From Phytoseiulus persimilis (lineage: Eukaryota; Arthropoda; Arachnida; Mesostigmata; Phytoseiidae): a stretch of 64,000 nucleotides of DNA. Position numbers and translations under genes: made by a program. Every line of letters begins with the position of its first letter. The first letter of the stretch is position 1. Below are positions 12,119-23,448 of the stretch, in pieces. The DNA lies in contig CM075103.1 in NCBI GenBank assembly GCA_037576195.1, positions 19,344,001 to 19,408,000 on the forward strand, in the 5' to 3' direction. Under the pieces are notes generated by a model. It made no database searches, was not told the origin of the DNA, and was given only the letters and a program-made list of their open reading frames with translations.

Positions 12119-12468
12119 GGAATGGGAAACTTGAAGTCGACTCCGGCGCCCTCAACCTCGACTGTGATGACATCAACTGTGATAACTTCCCCAATGTGGC
12201 AATGCATCGGCCTGACCGGCGCAGTGCTCATACTTTTCCCAACAGCTCTGCACTTGTTCGGCTTTACCCGTGGTGGAATCTGCCCAGGATCATTGGCAGC
12301 CTCGTGGATGTCATCAGGGATCGCTCCGCGATCATTGGCAGCAGCACAGGCTGCCGGAGCAAGCGGCCTCTCGTACAGATCTTATCTGATTCTCACGGTG
12401 TGCGCATTGTATCTCTCAACCAAAATTGTCTTCGGGAAAGCTTGAAGATGTTCCCAGACCATTCTTAA
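12119..12468 (+). CDS. Possible 3'-terminal exon of an unidentified gene
   Basis: A pyrimidine-rich acceptor (gtcgtctcag) precedes an open frame that runs from 12119 (phase 1 entry) to a TAA at 12466-12468. The reading has protein-like composition, with LNLDCDDINCDNFPNV early and VQILSDSHGVRIVSL near the end. The D-S-H in the last segment faintly recalls the GDSH block of SGNH/PC-esterase-like domains, but a single short motif does not establish that. No upstream exon could be joined in phase. It could also be a chance ORF or a transposon fragment. Confidence 0.25.
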
Positions 12469-13700
12469 CAACATTCGAAGCCGTAGGTATGATCATGAAT
12501 GCTTTGGATGATAAAGTTCCGCCTAATCCACCAGAGCTGCATTGCCGTTAATCTCCGGGCGAGAAAAACCGGATCCGATGGTTCTTTATTTCTAGCTCCG
12601 CGTTGGATTGGTGGGTATCGAATTCAAGGAAGAGGGGGCGGCCTGGCCCAGGTGCTGCAAAGTCTGGTTAGATGGGAAGTCTTCCATGTATTTTCCCGAA
12701 TTGATTTTCCGTTATGACGGAAATTCATTTTTCGTTATAACGGGAATACTATTTTCCGTTATGCGTTATAACGGAAAATAGGTCTAGTACCTAGTCATCC
12801 ATTCTCCATCGTCTCACTTGATTGAATATAGCGGTGCAGTCCTTTCATTGAGACGTCGCGGTGAGGAAAGTATCCCGAAGGCACGTGGATGCGTGGATGA
12901 TGGAGACGTTCAACCCGGATGCGAAATCGGCTTCCCAGTGTAAGGATAAAACGGTTTGTCAGTATAATATTTTAGGCATCCATGTGTACCCACTCAGTCA
13001 AGCGTCGCAAAAAGTCATTGGAGAGTCTGCCAGTACAGGGTGGAACACTGGAGAAAAACACCTGGGAAAGAATTCTCAGGGATTGCCTAGGAACGGCTCA
13101 CCGCTCACGGAATTCGAGAACGTTTTCGGGAGAGCTTCCTAGATCTACCCTAACTCTGAGCGCCTCCCGGAATTGAGGGGTTCTTCTTCATCTCGTCCTT
13201 CTATAGGCTGCTGCTCCGATGGGAAACCGGCGATGCAGCGGTCATACACTGAAGGCGTAGACTGATCTCCATTGACGTTGGCTTCTGGAGGAGCGAATTC
13301 TGTTGAGCGACCTCAAGACCGGTCCGCCGATAACCAGTGAGCTGATCAGAGGGAAGGCGAGCACCGACAGAGAGCGCACGAATTCGGAATTGAATACCCG
13401 GCCTTCACTCCCGTAAATAGTTATGGCAATAATGTCAAGAGGGTTTTTAACATTGAATCGAGGGGGAAACTTTCAGGGGCCCGCGGCGCCACCTGGGCAG
13501 ACAGATGGGGGCCGCGGGCCGAGAAAGTTCGGGAAGCACTGCTGTGAAAGCTCAGCATATAGGGACTTGCATTCGAGCGCCTCGGGTCGAAGATGGTGGT
13601 GTTGCTGGTGGTGACTCTGTAACTTAGCAGGCAGAGAGCATGCGAGGGGAACGAGAGCACATTGATTTCCTCCGTTCGACAAGCTAGAAGACGGGGCAAC
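12469..13700. other. Non-coding stretch, no supported gene
   Basis: Apart from the palindromic cluster at 12701-12780, I see no gene, RNA or repeat. The short ORFs on both strands carry no recognisable motif. Confidence 0.35.
12701..12780. repeat. Cluster of ttttccgttat palindromes
   Basis: Three related inverted motifs sit within 80 bp. At 12751-12779 a perfect 12-bp inverted repeat (attttccgttat / ataacggaaaat) flanks a 5-base loop. At 12706-12723 tttccgt and acggaaa flank tatg. Between them lies ttcgttataacgggaa. Together they could form cruciforms or be the decayed ends of a short element. No protein-coding context is visible. Confidence 0.6.
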
Positions 13701-13735
13701 AGCCAGTCAATAGGTCTTCCGCGAGGGGAAGCACT

Positions 13736-14276
13736 GATGGATCCCCGAGAAAAAACGATTCACGTGACTCTGTATGTGACCAAGGACGGTGTATTCGACG
13801 AAGATGGCCGACTGCTCTCGCCTCCTGCGCCAAGTCTTCCCAGGGATCCGATTCTCATGGATCTGGAAGCTGCCGCTCGGTACCCTGGAACTCGAAAAGA
13901 AAACGAGACTCCTGTGATGGTCGGAGGCAGGATGAGTTCTGTCGGACGTGAGGATGCTTCAACGCCAGGCTGGGTCGAGCCCCGTAACGAATTCCGACAC
14001 CAGGAACTGACAGCGCGACGGTTTCTAAAACCCAAGCATTTCGGTCCCGATTCCTCGCGAGAGCCTCCTCTCGGCCACTTTGATTCTTGGGCTCATCCAG
14101 ATACATCCATAATGAAATCCCGCCCAAGCACTCTCGAAGGGTCGACAGCGCCCGGAGGGCCCCGAGGCCAACAGTTCCATCTTTCCGGCTCGTGCACTGG
14201 AAGACGGTTCACCGCCTCAGGGGCAGACGGTCCCGTTGCCGTGGACTGCTCCAGCAGCGCGTCTCCCGGATCCTGA
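13736..14276 (+). CDS. Unrecognised ORF, about 180 codons
   Basis: From an ATG at 13736 the frame stays open to 14276. The first third reads like a globular protein (TIHVTLYVTKDGVFDEDGRLL, then MDLEAAARYPGTRKENETP). The rest is rich in Gly, Ser, Arg and Pro and looks less constrained. No domain, signal peptide or membrane helix is visible. No splice partners were identified. A chance ORF is quite possible. Confidence 0.2.
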
Positions 14277-16330
14277 ACCCGATCCAAATCTGCATTATCT
14301 CCTACAAGGCCTCCGTATTGAGGTCGACGGTATTCGGGTCCAGCTGGCCCCTTGGAATCGACCATCAACTGCAGCGAGATCTTAGAGGCCAAGCTCCGAA
14401 GGGCTGTCATCGCAGAATTTTCGGCATAAACAAGGCGCGAACGCGAATTGGCAGGCATAATGATGGAAATGAAGCATCGTTAAACCCATTTCGGCCGTCA
14501 TTATGTGATCATTAAAAACTCAGGAATAGGGAGCCAGATCAGCGTTCTGCTGCCTCCTTGCAACAGTGGATATACCTGATTATCTCATGGTGACGCGGAA
14601 ACAAATCGCATCGGGTTCCGAGTGTGAGCTTCGAATGCCCACGTACTCTTTCAAACCGAATGAATTATGAGCCGAACCTGTTATCTTTGCTTACGGCGTG
14701 TTGCCGAGTTCCGACGAAGATACGAACAGAAAACTCACTCTCATAGCCGGGCTTCCGAGCGGGACTCTTTTCCTACTCCCTGACCGTCCACGGAGGGCAA
14801 GCACTGAACACAATCCCGTCCCCTTGAGGGTAAAGGAAGAAGATTCATACATATAGATCCCATATGCCGATTCACGATCACCGATCGATGGTCGTGAGCT
14901 GACTAGCTGCAAGGCCTTAGGCTTCCACAAGGACGTATTTCCTGTGGAGTTTCCTGCCCATGGGGAGTGGGGCAGTGTTCCTCGGATACTTTTCGTCGCG
15001 CCCGACTTCCCGACTGATATTCTCCCCCTGCTTAAGTGATGGCCGTGGTAAACTTCCTTACTATTTATAAACCGCTTTGTCTTTGAGTTTGTCTGTTTTT
15101 CAGTTGGTCCTGCGTCAATCTGACCATTCTTCTCGGAGTCTGAGGAGGTCATTCTGGCAGCGATCTGATCATAGTTCTCTGGGTCTAAGGAGGTGGTTGC
15201 GGGATCGGTCTTACTGCATTCGAGAATTCGTTCCGGAAGGGAAACTGCAATGCACCGAAATCTTGGCGTCTCCCACTATTTGAGAAGCACTGCCCCAGGG
15301 TGTGTTGGATCGTAGGGCCGAGGATAGAATTCCAATGATTCAGGTCATCTTCAGAAGCTTCAGAGCAAACAGGATGAGCTCTTCTTGGTGTAGCATCGAG
15401 CTCATTCCAGCTTCGATGTTTCCTTCAGTCTCTGTGGTCCCGCTAGAATGCTTCGTGTCCATATGAAAGGGGTTTGCTGTAGTCGCTGAATCGAAGAGAA
15501 TCTCCTTAGTGCCGAGGGTGCAGTCCATTCTTCGGTTATAATTCTTTCCATCTTGTTCGAGACCCCAAGTATCACTGCTTTGCACCATCCATCGTTCTAT
15601 TTTAGCGTGATACACGGAGTCAGCATTGAGGTGATGGACTTCAAGGTTATCTGAGAATAGACTCTTCTAGAAGTTACCGTAAACTCTCGAACAGTAGGGC
15701 GGGCTCCATCAGATGGGCGATCTCTAACAGGCAAGCGGGCATCGACCATTTGAAGAAACAACTGGGCGATCGCTCATGTACGGGCTCGTCACAGTCAGGT
15801 AGGAAGCGGATGGACGCTCCTCGAATATTAGGCAAGTTCTATAGGTCTGATTCGCTGTCGGACACCGCGCGGAACAATGGAGAGTCCCTCTCCGTGCGTG
15901 TTCCAAGTCTTGAGTGGAATCAAACCGAAGTCGATGGACGAGAACTAACCGTGTAACTAAAATAGACCACGTAACTAACACGCAATAAATCTGTTATAGA
16001 CGACAACAAAACGTGAAACAGCCACTCTGGAGCGAATGCGCGCTCAAAATTCAAAATGATTATGTGTGCTGTTCCGTCTTCGACCGACCGACAGCGTGAA
16101 CTCGTGAAACACGCGCCGTTTTGGCGGTCCGTCTCTCTGTTCGTTTGTTCGTCAGGTCTCTTCGAGAGAAAACGCTGCTCGTTCTCGATGTGTTTGCGCT
16201 TCCTGTTGACCAGCCACTCTATTCGGACCAATAGGAGAGAGACACTCTCACGCTGAAACCGAGTCAGTTACTGAGCCGCTATCCACTGGAAGAAACGGCT
16301 TGCGTCGAGGGCGAATCTTTCGGAGCCTAC
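14277..16330. other. No supported gene
   Basis: Only short ORFs without motifs. Near 15115-15200 two loosely matching blocks (ctgaccattcttctcggagt and ctgatcatagttctctgggt) form a two-copy imperfect repeat. Any 5' terminal inverted repeat of the pogo-like element should lie near 15.9-16.3 kb; I could not identify one. Confidence 0.3.
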
Positions 16331-16939
16331 ATGGAGAACCAGCTACAACCTGGAGCTGCCGAAAAGTTCAAAAAGTCCTATTCGATGTCTTTCAAGCTCA
16401 GCGTTGTCCAGTTCGCCGAGCGAAATTCGAAGGGCAAGGCGGCCCGAACCTTCCGCGTGAGTCGTCGTCGCGTGCAACAGTGGGTCTCGCAAAAACAGGA
16501 TCTTCTAACTCAAGCACCAAGTAGCAAGCGGATGAAAGGTGGCGGGCGAAAAGTCAAAGATGATGCACTCGATCGACAAATTCTGGCTTACATCACCGAT
16601 AACCGATCCAAACAGCTCAGGTTGACTCGCACTATGATTCGGAGATTTGCGAAAAGCATCGCAGATCACACTTTTCGGGCAAGTAACGGTTGGCCAGAGA
16701 AATTTCTCAACCGCCATAGTTTGTCTAACCGACGCCCGACAACTGTTTGCCAGAAACCGCCGTCCGAATACGAGCGGAAAATCATCAGCTTTATCCTTCA
16801 CACAACGAGGCTAAGGCAGAATGAACGTTACCAGCATATCTTCGCGGCTGATGAAACGGCGGTTTCTCTCGATTCGTCGAACAGTTGCACACTGAGTGAG
16901 CGGGGCGCGAAGTATGTACCAGTTTTGTCTCAATCCTAG
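16331..16939 (+). pseudogene. pogo/Tigger-like transposase, 5' half
   Basis: The ATG at 16331 opens 202 codons. Residues about 16-60 form a Brinker/pogo-type helix-turn-helix (SYSMSFKLSVVQFAERNS, then VSRRRVQQWVSQKQDLL). Residues about 70-145 resemble the CENP-B DNA-binding domain (RQILAYITDNRSKQLRLTR and GWPEKFLNRHSLSNRR). The DDE domain then begins with IFAADETAVSLD, the counterpart of the family's NMDET block, and reaches the GAKYVPV strand. Family members continue for another 200 or more residues with further catalytic acids. Here the sequence passes directly into an IR-like receptor. The catalytic core is therefore incomplete and no transposition activity is expected. A domesticated DNA-binding protein cannot be ruled out, because the N-terminal ORF is intact. 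Confidence 0.75.
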
Positions 16940-18475
16940 TTTCCGCAAAGCATATCGCATATCGAGATGTGGAGCTGGACATGCACTGGCCGATGAACAT
17001 TGTTTCCGAAGCAGAGGGTTTCGCTCTGAGACGCGCCATCCAGCTAACACGGTTGCTCATACTGGCAACTTGTCCCGCTCTGTCCTGGTCGAGCATGAAA
17101 ACGAGAGCGAACTTACTCGTGCTGCTCAACGAGCCAGTCGAGCGATCGCACCAGCTACAGCCCTTGTATCTTGACGTACTCGCAAGCAATCTTAAAGTTA
17201 TCGTCGTTTCGTTCAGATCTTCGTGGTTTGATCAGTTTCAGAACATTCGTCACAACTGTATACTCCGAATAACGCTGGCACCTCAGAGATGGAAAGAGTA
17301 TTCGGTTGCCGTCCCGACACTATTTTGGTATGGGGATTTCACTGGCAAATTCGTTTGCATCGACAGTTATGATAGCATGTTCGTTTGGAGAACGGGAGCG
17401 CCACTCGATGCCTGTTCCCGGACCAAGAAAAGTTGTTCTCTGAAATCCATCAAGTTCAAACGGGTTCCACACCTTATCGGGATGAACGAACTCCACGCAT
17501 CGGTCCTCTGCAATGAGACCTTGTTCAAAACGGCGTTCACTCTTCAGAGAGCATGATGAACCGATATTCCGCTTTCAAGATCGACGCTGCGGGTTCTCAT
17601 ACTTTGCTCCGTCTGCGCAAAGTTGATCTCTCAGCCCTAATTGAACCTTTCGACAGAGAAGTTTGGATCCTGATTCTCCTCAGTACCTTGGTACTCGCCA
17701 AACTTCTTTCGTCATCGAACTCTCACAGTTTTTCTGGCATAATAGGGACGCTGTCCTTGTGTCTAATTTCAGCGAGTGACGTTGAAACCAATACTCTTCG
17801 ATTCTCGCGAGTTTCTCAGCTCTCGTACTGATTTTTTTCGTCGAGCAAATATACAGTAACTACATCATGTCTGACTTCTTGAACCCATCGAGACCTGAAG
17901 AGTGCAACACTACACTGAACTGCATTCTTTTTCCTCCATGTCTTCAAAAAGACAACCTCCTCAACTTCCTCTCAGAGGAACAGACTTGTCTCTCCAATCT
18001 TGATGAGGAACATAAAACTCTCATTGGGAGACCTCTTTATCACAGAAGATTCGATCCTCCCGAGCAGGTTTCTCAAAGCGGTTTCGAGGATTATATTCTC
18101 CAACGAGTTTACGAAGTGAAAAATTATTTTGAGATCTTTGAGAAAACGGGTCAGTTGTTGCTCTCCCCTCCACGACCGAGCGCGACGATTGACCGCTTGT
18201 TAGCAACGGCCAGTATACCAATGGAGCGTTTCGTTACATCGGTGAGAGAATTCAAATTAATCGCGAAACATTCACTACTAGTGTATCCGGGCGTCACCAG
18301 AAGACGACGTATCTTCCGATCAGCGCTCAAAGAGTACGCTGATTACGATACGAAGATCGGCTGGTTCGATTCCGAGTGCTTCGAGAAACTGCTACCAATT
18401 TTCGTCGCTTGTGCGCTCGTGAACATTGCTGCGTTCTGCGCCGAAGCTCTCATTCCGTTTTTCAAGACCTCATAA
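16924..18475 (+). pseudogene. Divergent IR-like receptor, broken copy 1
   Basis: Three frames hold consecutive parts of one protein: about 16924-17525, then about 17529-17815, then about 17816-18475. Part 1 is the N-terminal and S1-like region (LLVLLNEPV, RHNCILRITL, VPTLFWYGDF). Part 2 has DLSALIEPFDREVW, the PF..xVW start of the first membrane helix (WILILLSTLVLAKLL). Part 3 has a second helix (ALVLIFFVEQIYSNYIMSDF), the S2-like region and a last helix (LLPIFVACALVNIAAFCAEA) close to the stop. This order matches arthropod divergent ionotropic receptors, which are chemosensory cation channels. It aligns along its length with 30558-32441. The frame change near 17510-17556 is shared by that paralog; the one near 17815 is unique to this copy. 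The N-terminus is replaced by the pogo transposase. Confidence 0.7.
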
Positions 18476-18478
18476 TTT

Positions 18479-20229
18479 CTCACATTTTTAACTGATCTCC
18501 TAGGAACATCTTGATGAGCACCTTCGTAGTGAGCGTGGAGCGTTGCTTGCTGTCGCGAACAAACGTGCGGCCCAACTACGCAGCGAAGCGGAGTTGAATT
18601 CGTCGAGGCGGTGATCACCCAATGACGAGATATATTTCGATGTACGAAGTGCGAGCCTCTCTCCTCTTCGAAACTCGCTCTCGGGCTGGATGAGTTTGGA
18701 AGGAGAGAAAGTTGGGAAAGTGCGCCGGTATTCACCAGGAGGTCAACCAATCAGCTATTGGGTATCGGATGGATCAGACGACCGAACACACTGCTCGCTG
18801 CTCGGACCCGCTCCGTCACACTTCCCCCCATCTAGCCACCCATAACTGCGACTTCTGCTCCAACAAGCCTTGACATCTCCATGTTATTGGTTGGTCTGTT
18901 ACTATAAACGGTCTGCTGTCGAAAAATCCGGCTCCATAGTGATAGATCCAGTATGGGATCGGGAATCGTTCCGCTTGTTTTCTTTCGGTTCGTCTCCGCT
19001 GAAATCCTTAACCGTGGACCGGATCGGCACTCGCGTCACGTTCCTGAGGCCATCTATTCCCTCCCGCCCAATCCCGAACTTGTGCCGAGGATCGTTTCTT
19101 CTGTGTGTTTGCTTCCCTTGTTGGCCTCCAGTGAGACTTGCGGCATCTTGTGGAACGGGTTTCTGGAGAGGACACGGGCCACCCAGCCTCTCCAGCGTCC
19201 TTCCTCTTGTGAACGGTCATTGGCCTCATATATTATAACCGATGCTCTGTTTTTCTGTTTGGATAATAGTGTGGTCGTCCTCTATCAACGTCCAGGTTAT
19301 TGATCCCATCGGCACGTAACTCGCAACCTGTTGTGCAGAGGCTCCCCTGGGAGGACACGGGCTCGATGGGCGTGAAAGATGTGGTCGAACCGCGCCAAAA
19401 AGGATGCTAAGACTTCGAGTGACTTCCAGAATGGGATTTTCGGATTATGTTTCTGAGGGAGGTCGCCGGGAACCGTTCGAGGAAGATCTTCCGGTCATAA
19501 TCATGAAAATGTTCGGGGATGCTGATACAAAACTGACAGCACCCTGACACAGATCGTGTCAAGGAGAAATGAGAGACCTGACAGAGCTTCCGATGTGGGT
19601 CGTTTTGGTGTCTTGGCAAAACATCACTAAGAACTCGACAACCTCGACAGGGAACCCAAAGCAGGCAGAGCCTGGAGTCCGTACTTTCATGAACTTGAGT
19701 ACCGCCCAACTTGAAAACATGTATGCAGCAATGCACTGAAAGTAGTCGGAATATGCAATGAGAACCCAAAAATATTAATCGACGCGAGAGTTCCTTCGGA
19801 CAAACTTCTGATGTTGGTGCATCGTCTGCCACCTTCTTGACTGGATCGTTATCAGCATGAACTCCCCAGTGAAAACTGTTGAAAAGTGACTTATTCTGTA
19901 GATAGGGATCTCGCAGCTTGCGCATATTATTTCGATGAACGAGTTTTCGTCGTGATGGCTATTCTAGATTCGAGGGAACGCCGCACTTGAACGGAAAATT
20001 CGAGGAAGAGAGCCTCGAATCAATAATAGAAAGAGCGCTCTGATAACGGGCCGAACTGCGGCCGAGAAAATTTCAGATTCGGTAACCAGCGCTAATTTCA
20101 GTTGTCGGTGACTGATATGACTGCTAAATGATACAACTGAAGGGTGTTTTGGGAGTGTGTCGAAAACAACTTTTCACGTTTTTTCCCGACTTCTTGTTTC
20201 GACTGGCTCGTGAACCGTCAATTCTCAAC
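18479..20229. other. No supported gene
   Basis: ORFs up to 172 codons occur, for example on the minus strand at 19407-19925 and the plus strand at 18870-19238. None shows a domain, a convincing membrane topology or splice sites in phase. Confidence 0.3.
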
Positions 20230-20950
20230 GGGTTCTCGATTTTCATCGCTTGAACTTGGAAAAAACTGCCTCATGGCTAGTTGACCTTCTCGCCACCGTC
20301 AAGGAAATTCACATGCAAACGACCAGGTTCTCTACACAGTTATCGAGCCAGTAGTTCTTCATGAACTGCACAAGCTCAAGCAGACTCCTTCCGACAATCG
20401 CATCTCTGCCCTGCGTTGGACAACGTCCAAGAGTTTTTGAAGCCGTTCTCGCTCGACTTCGAACATTTCCTCGTTCATATCGGGATGGTCAGATTCTATT
20501 GTCACGGTTTATGGTTTATTGGATCTGATTTGTGCATTCACGAATCAAACTCCGCGATCCAGCTCGCTGGCCCAGTATAGCAGCGAGGTTAACATTGGTG
20601 TAAGAGATTTAATTGCATGCGAAGATCACATGGGCCAGTGTTTTAGGGTGAACTTTCCATCGGTCGCAGAATGTGTCTGTGCAGTCTACTGTGGCATCAA
20701 CTGAGTCAGCTCTTCTGCAAATTCGCCATCCGTTTCAATGAAATCGGCGAAAGATTCCACTACGCGGATATGGGATCCACCGACTTTCACGCTGCGCAAT
20801 ATTTGGCTAATCTGATCCTCATGCGACACGTCTAGCGTTCTGTCAAAGGCGAATCGAAAATATCTGGCTTCAACCGCCGCGATTATCTCATTTTGGATCG
20901 TTGGCGATGTGGAGGGGACTCTCCTCCGCTCCTCAGCGTTTTTTTTTGCA
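20230..20950 (-). pseudogene. hAT transposase relic (DUF4371/ZMYM1-like)
   Basis: There is no usable start codon, but the conceptual minus-strand translation from about 20950 reads TIQNEIIAAVEARYFRFAFD, then TLDVSHEDQISQILRSV, then a V.ESFADFIETDGEFAEEL segment, ending at a stop near 20689. This is the family pattern 'iQneii ... Det.DvS..EQls..iR.v ... v.E.Flgf'. After several breaks, a stretch near 20330-20230 resembles the C-terminal hAT dimerisation region (ARRSTSHEAVFSKFKR against the usual ERsFSkLK). The catalytic middle is decayed. This is a dead DNA transposon of the hAT superfamily, unrelated in position to the hAT copy at 54.8 kb. Confidence 0.6.
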
Positions 20951-21059
20951 ACAGTACGGGTGCCAGTGCTCTAGAATAACTCGATGATCGGAACTTAGTA
21001 CTGGGAGGGAGATTTTGAAGGCTTCACCTGAGTCTGAAGGATGTTGTTCGTAATCGTGA

Positions 21060-21385
21060 TGAGAACAAGGACCATATCACCTCATGAGAATGAATCAACG
21101 CATAAAGTGAAGCGAGCTCCGCTCAGCCCGCGTCGTTTTTCCATCGAGTCTCTTTCTGTAGTTCATCGATTCGCCACAGGTAATCGACTTCCCTTCGGCT
21201 CACCATTCTCATTCTTGCGATAGCTCACACGGGCTCTAAGCGCGCTGAGCTCAAGAGATATCGCAGAGAAGTTCCGCTAAGAGCCTCGCATTTTATTCCG
21301 ATCCAATCGGAGCTTACCGAAGAAAGAGACAGAAACGAAAATGCCGTCCTGAGATGCGCCGCCCGGTGCGGGCCGCACACCAATT
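21060..21385 (-). repeat. Dispersed repeat, copy 2 (inverted)
   Basis: This is the reverse-complement counterpart of 6560-6815. Shared blocks include gagctccgctcagcccgcg and gttcatcgattcgccacagg, and the GC-rich motif gccgcccggtgcgggccgca lies at about 21359. The spacing between the GC motif and the main block differs (about 130 bp here, 65 bp in copy 1), so one copy has an indel. It lies just outside the decayed hAT gene, but membership in that element is not shown. Confidence 0.6.
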
Positions 21386-21389
21386 GTTA

Positions 21390-23448
21390 ACAAACTTTCA
21401 GACACGAAAATGCGAAAGATGCGTCCTCTGAGGAGCAATCAAAAAGAAACGGCTCCAAAAATATTCACTAGCGGCTAAGACATGGCCAAAAGAAGCGCGG
21501 TCATGATCTTCGCTCACCTTACAGCGAAAGTGACTACCCGGAACCCCGGAAACTCGGAGTCTCGAATTCGTTGATTCTGAATCCGACGCAACCTGCCATG
21601 TAGCAGCTCATGCGGAATGCAACGTTCCTCAGAGCCTGGATATTTGCACTGTTCTTATGCATGTGTCTGCAGGAACTGATGCAACAGCAAAGTGTGGAGC
21701 AGGATGGAGCCGTACGGCGCGTCGAGCGACCTGACCCCCGTAGGCTTGAACCTGAGGAAAGGAAATTCTTCTACGGGTTTTGATAAATTCACCTCGATCC
21801 AAGCGGGAATTCACATTCTTGACTCGATTGCAGTATATCTATGTGGAACCGAGTGGATTTAGTGCCCGTACCGCAATCTTGAATGACTAGGTCTCGTAGA
21901 AATCAATCATCTAGGTTTCGCGTCGACATCTCATTCAAGACATAATATCGATCTCGATGGATTCTCGTGTACAGTTGCGGTTTTCAAGAGCTACAGAAAC
22001 CTGACTGCGATGGTACCACCTCAAATGGTTCCAATGTGAGTTTGAGAGCCGCTTTCTTCCTAGAACAAGATCAACATGATCACCGAGTCGCGCCTCTGCT
22101 AATCCCATCCGTGGCTTGTATAGTTTCCTCTGGAACCTCAGCTTCCTCTAATACCCAAGTCCTCGCTCAGATTCATGGCTGAGCATAGAAGTCTCGTTGA
22201 CCTCCACTGAGGCTCTATCTGAGGGGAAAAAGTTGGCAAGATTCCACGTATTCTTGTCGGCATTCTGGGTATCTAGGATTCCGAACTCAAACCTGAAGTG
22301 GAAAAAGCTGTATGGAGGTGGACCCAACCACCTCTGTGCATCGAGTTCTCTTGGACTTAACGTGGGGCTCTATAGTGAGTTTCACGGCTCGAATCATTGT
22401 CGTAGTGGTCATTCACAGGGCGCCCAGGGACAAACATCGCTAACTGCGGAGAAATCGGTTAGCGATGGAGCTCCGGTTCATCGCTCAGTCCCCTTCGACT
22501 TCGCGAGGAGTGTTCGCTCACGTGATCCTTGTATTTTCGGAAGGTCCTCTGGGTTGGATTGTGCACTTATTGTCGAGATATTTTCGAAGAGGGGTCGAAG
22601 TTGATTTGTTCGAACATTCAGTGCTCAGTGCTCGTGAGGCTTCTCACTTTCCAGCTGACAACGATTTGACCGAGAGAGCTTACCACTAGGTGCATAGGAC
22701 AGGATTGAGACGCTAGCGTGCTCGTTGCAGCATTGAGGCTGATATGTGTATTTTCCCCAACGCCAAACGCAGGTCAAATCAGTCCAAGATCCATTCTCCT
22801 TTTGGGGGTTATAGGTTTCAACATCTCTGGATCCCACGAAGTGCCTCGAAACCATTCAGTCCTATCCTCGGAGGAACCAGCAGTCCCGATGGAACTGACC
22901 GTCGCCGATTATGAGTCTCGACGTCTTCTTTCATGAGTTACGCATTGCTCAGCTTCCACGATCCTCGAACAGACTGGCTATGGCATGGCATTCACCCTGA
23001 ATTCTCATTTCTCACGTCCCAATCCACCGAACCTATCGGCGCTCATACAGAGTTACATGACATTGAATTTCGAAGTTGACTCGATTCCGTAGAATTTTCC
23101 CGACAAAAGCCCTCAAGGAAAAACACTGACACTGCCTCTGAAAGAAGACTCCTGTCTGCGCCCCCGCAGAACGGGCAGACTTTCCTCAAATGAATTCAGG
23201 ATCGGTTTCTGCTCAGACCAAGCTCGAACCGGGTGGCTGAACCAGAAGAGACGATCACCGTGCTGAGTTCTGAGCACAAGTCCTAGTCGACAACGAAATG
23301 AGTTTCCTCCCGCGGAAGCTTCGCGGATGAAAATCTGGAGCGCTGTTGAATCATGATCTCAGGTTTAGTGACCTCAGATTGTAGCATTGTACCCTCACAA
23401 ACAGTATCGATATAGGCCGACCTCGAATATTCGTGGAAGCGAATAATC
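21390..23448. other. Weak coding signal only
   Basis: No gene can be assigned. A 74-codon frame at 22465-22689 has a plausible alternating beta/alpha composition (HVILVFSEGPLGWIVHLLS) and could be a lost exon. I found no partner exon in phase. The remainder shows nothing recognisable. Confidence 0.25.

Noticed and set aside
17525..17552. A 25-nt GT-AG intron (gttcaaaacg ... ttcag) and a 19-nt counterpart in the paralog (gtcacactgg ... cacag)
   Set aside because: Both would restore the frame, but introns this short are far below the usual arthropod minimum. Kept only as one explanation of the shared frame change.
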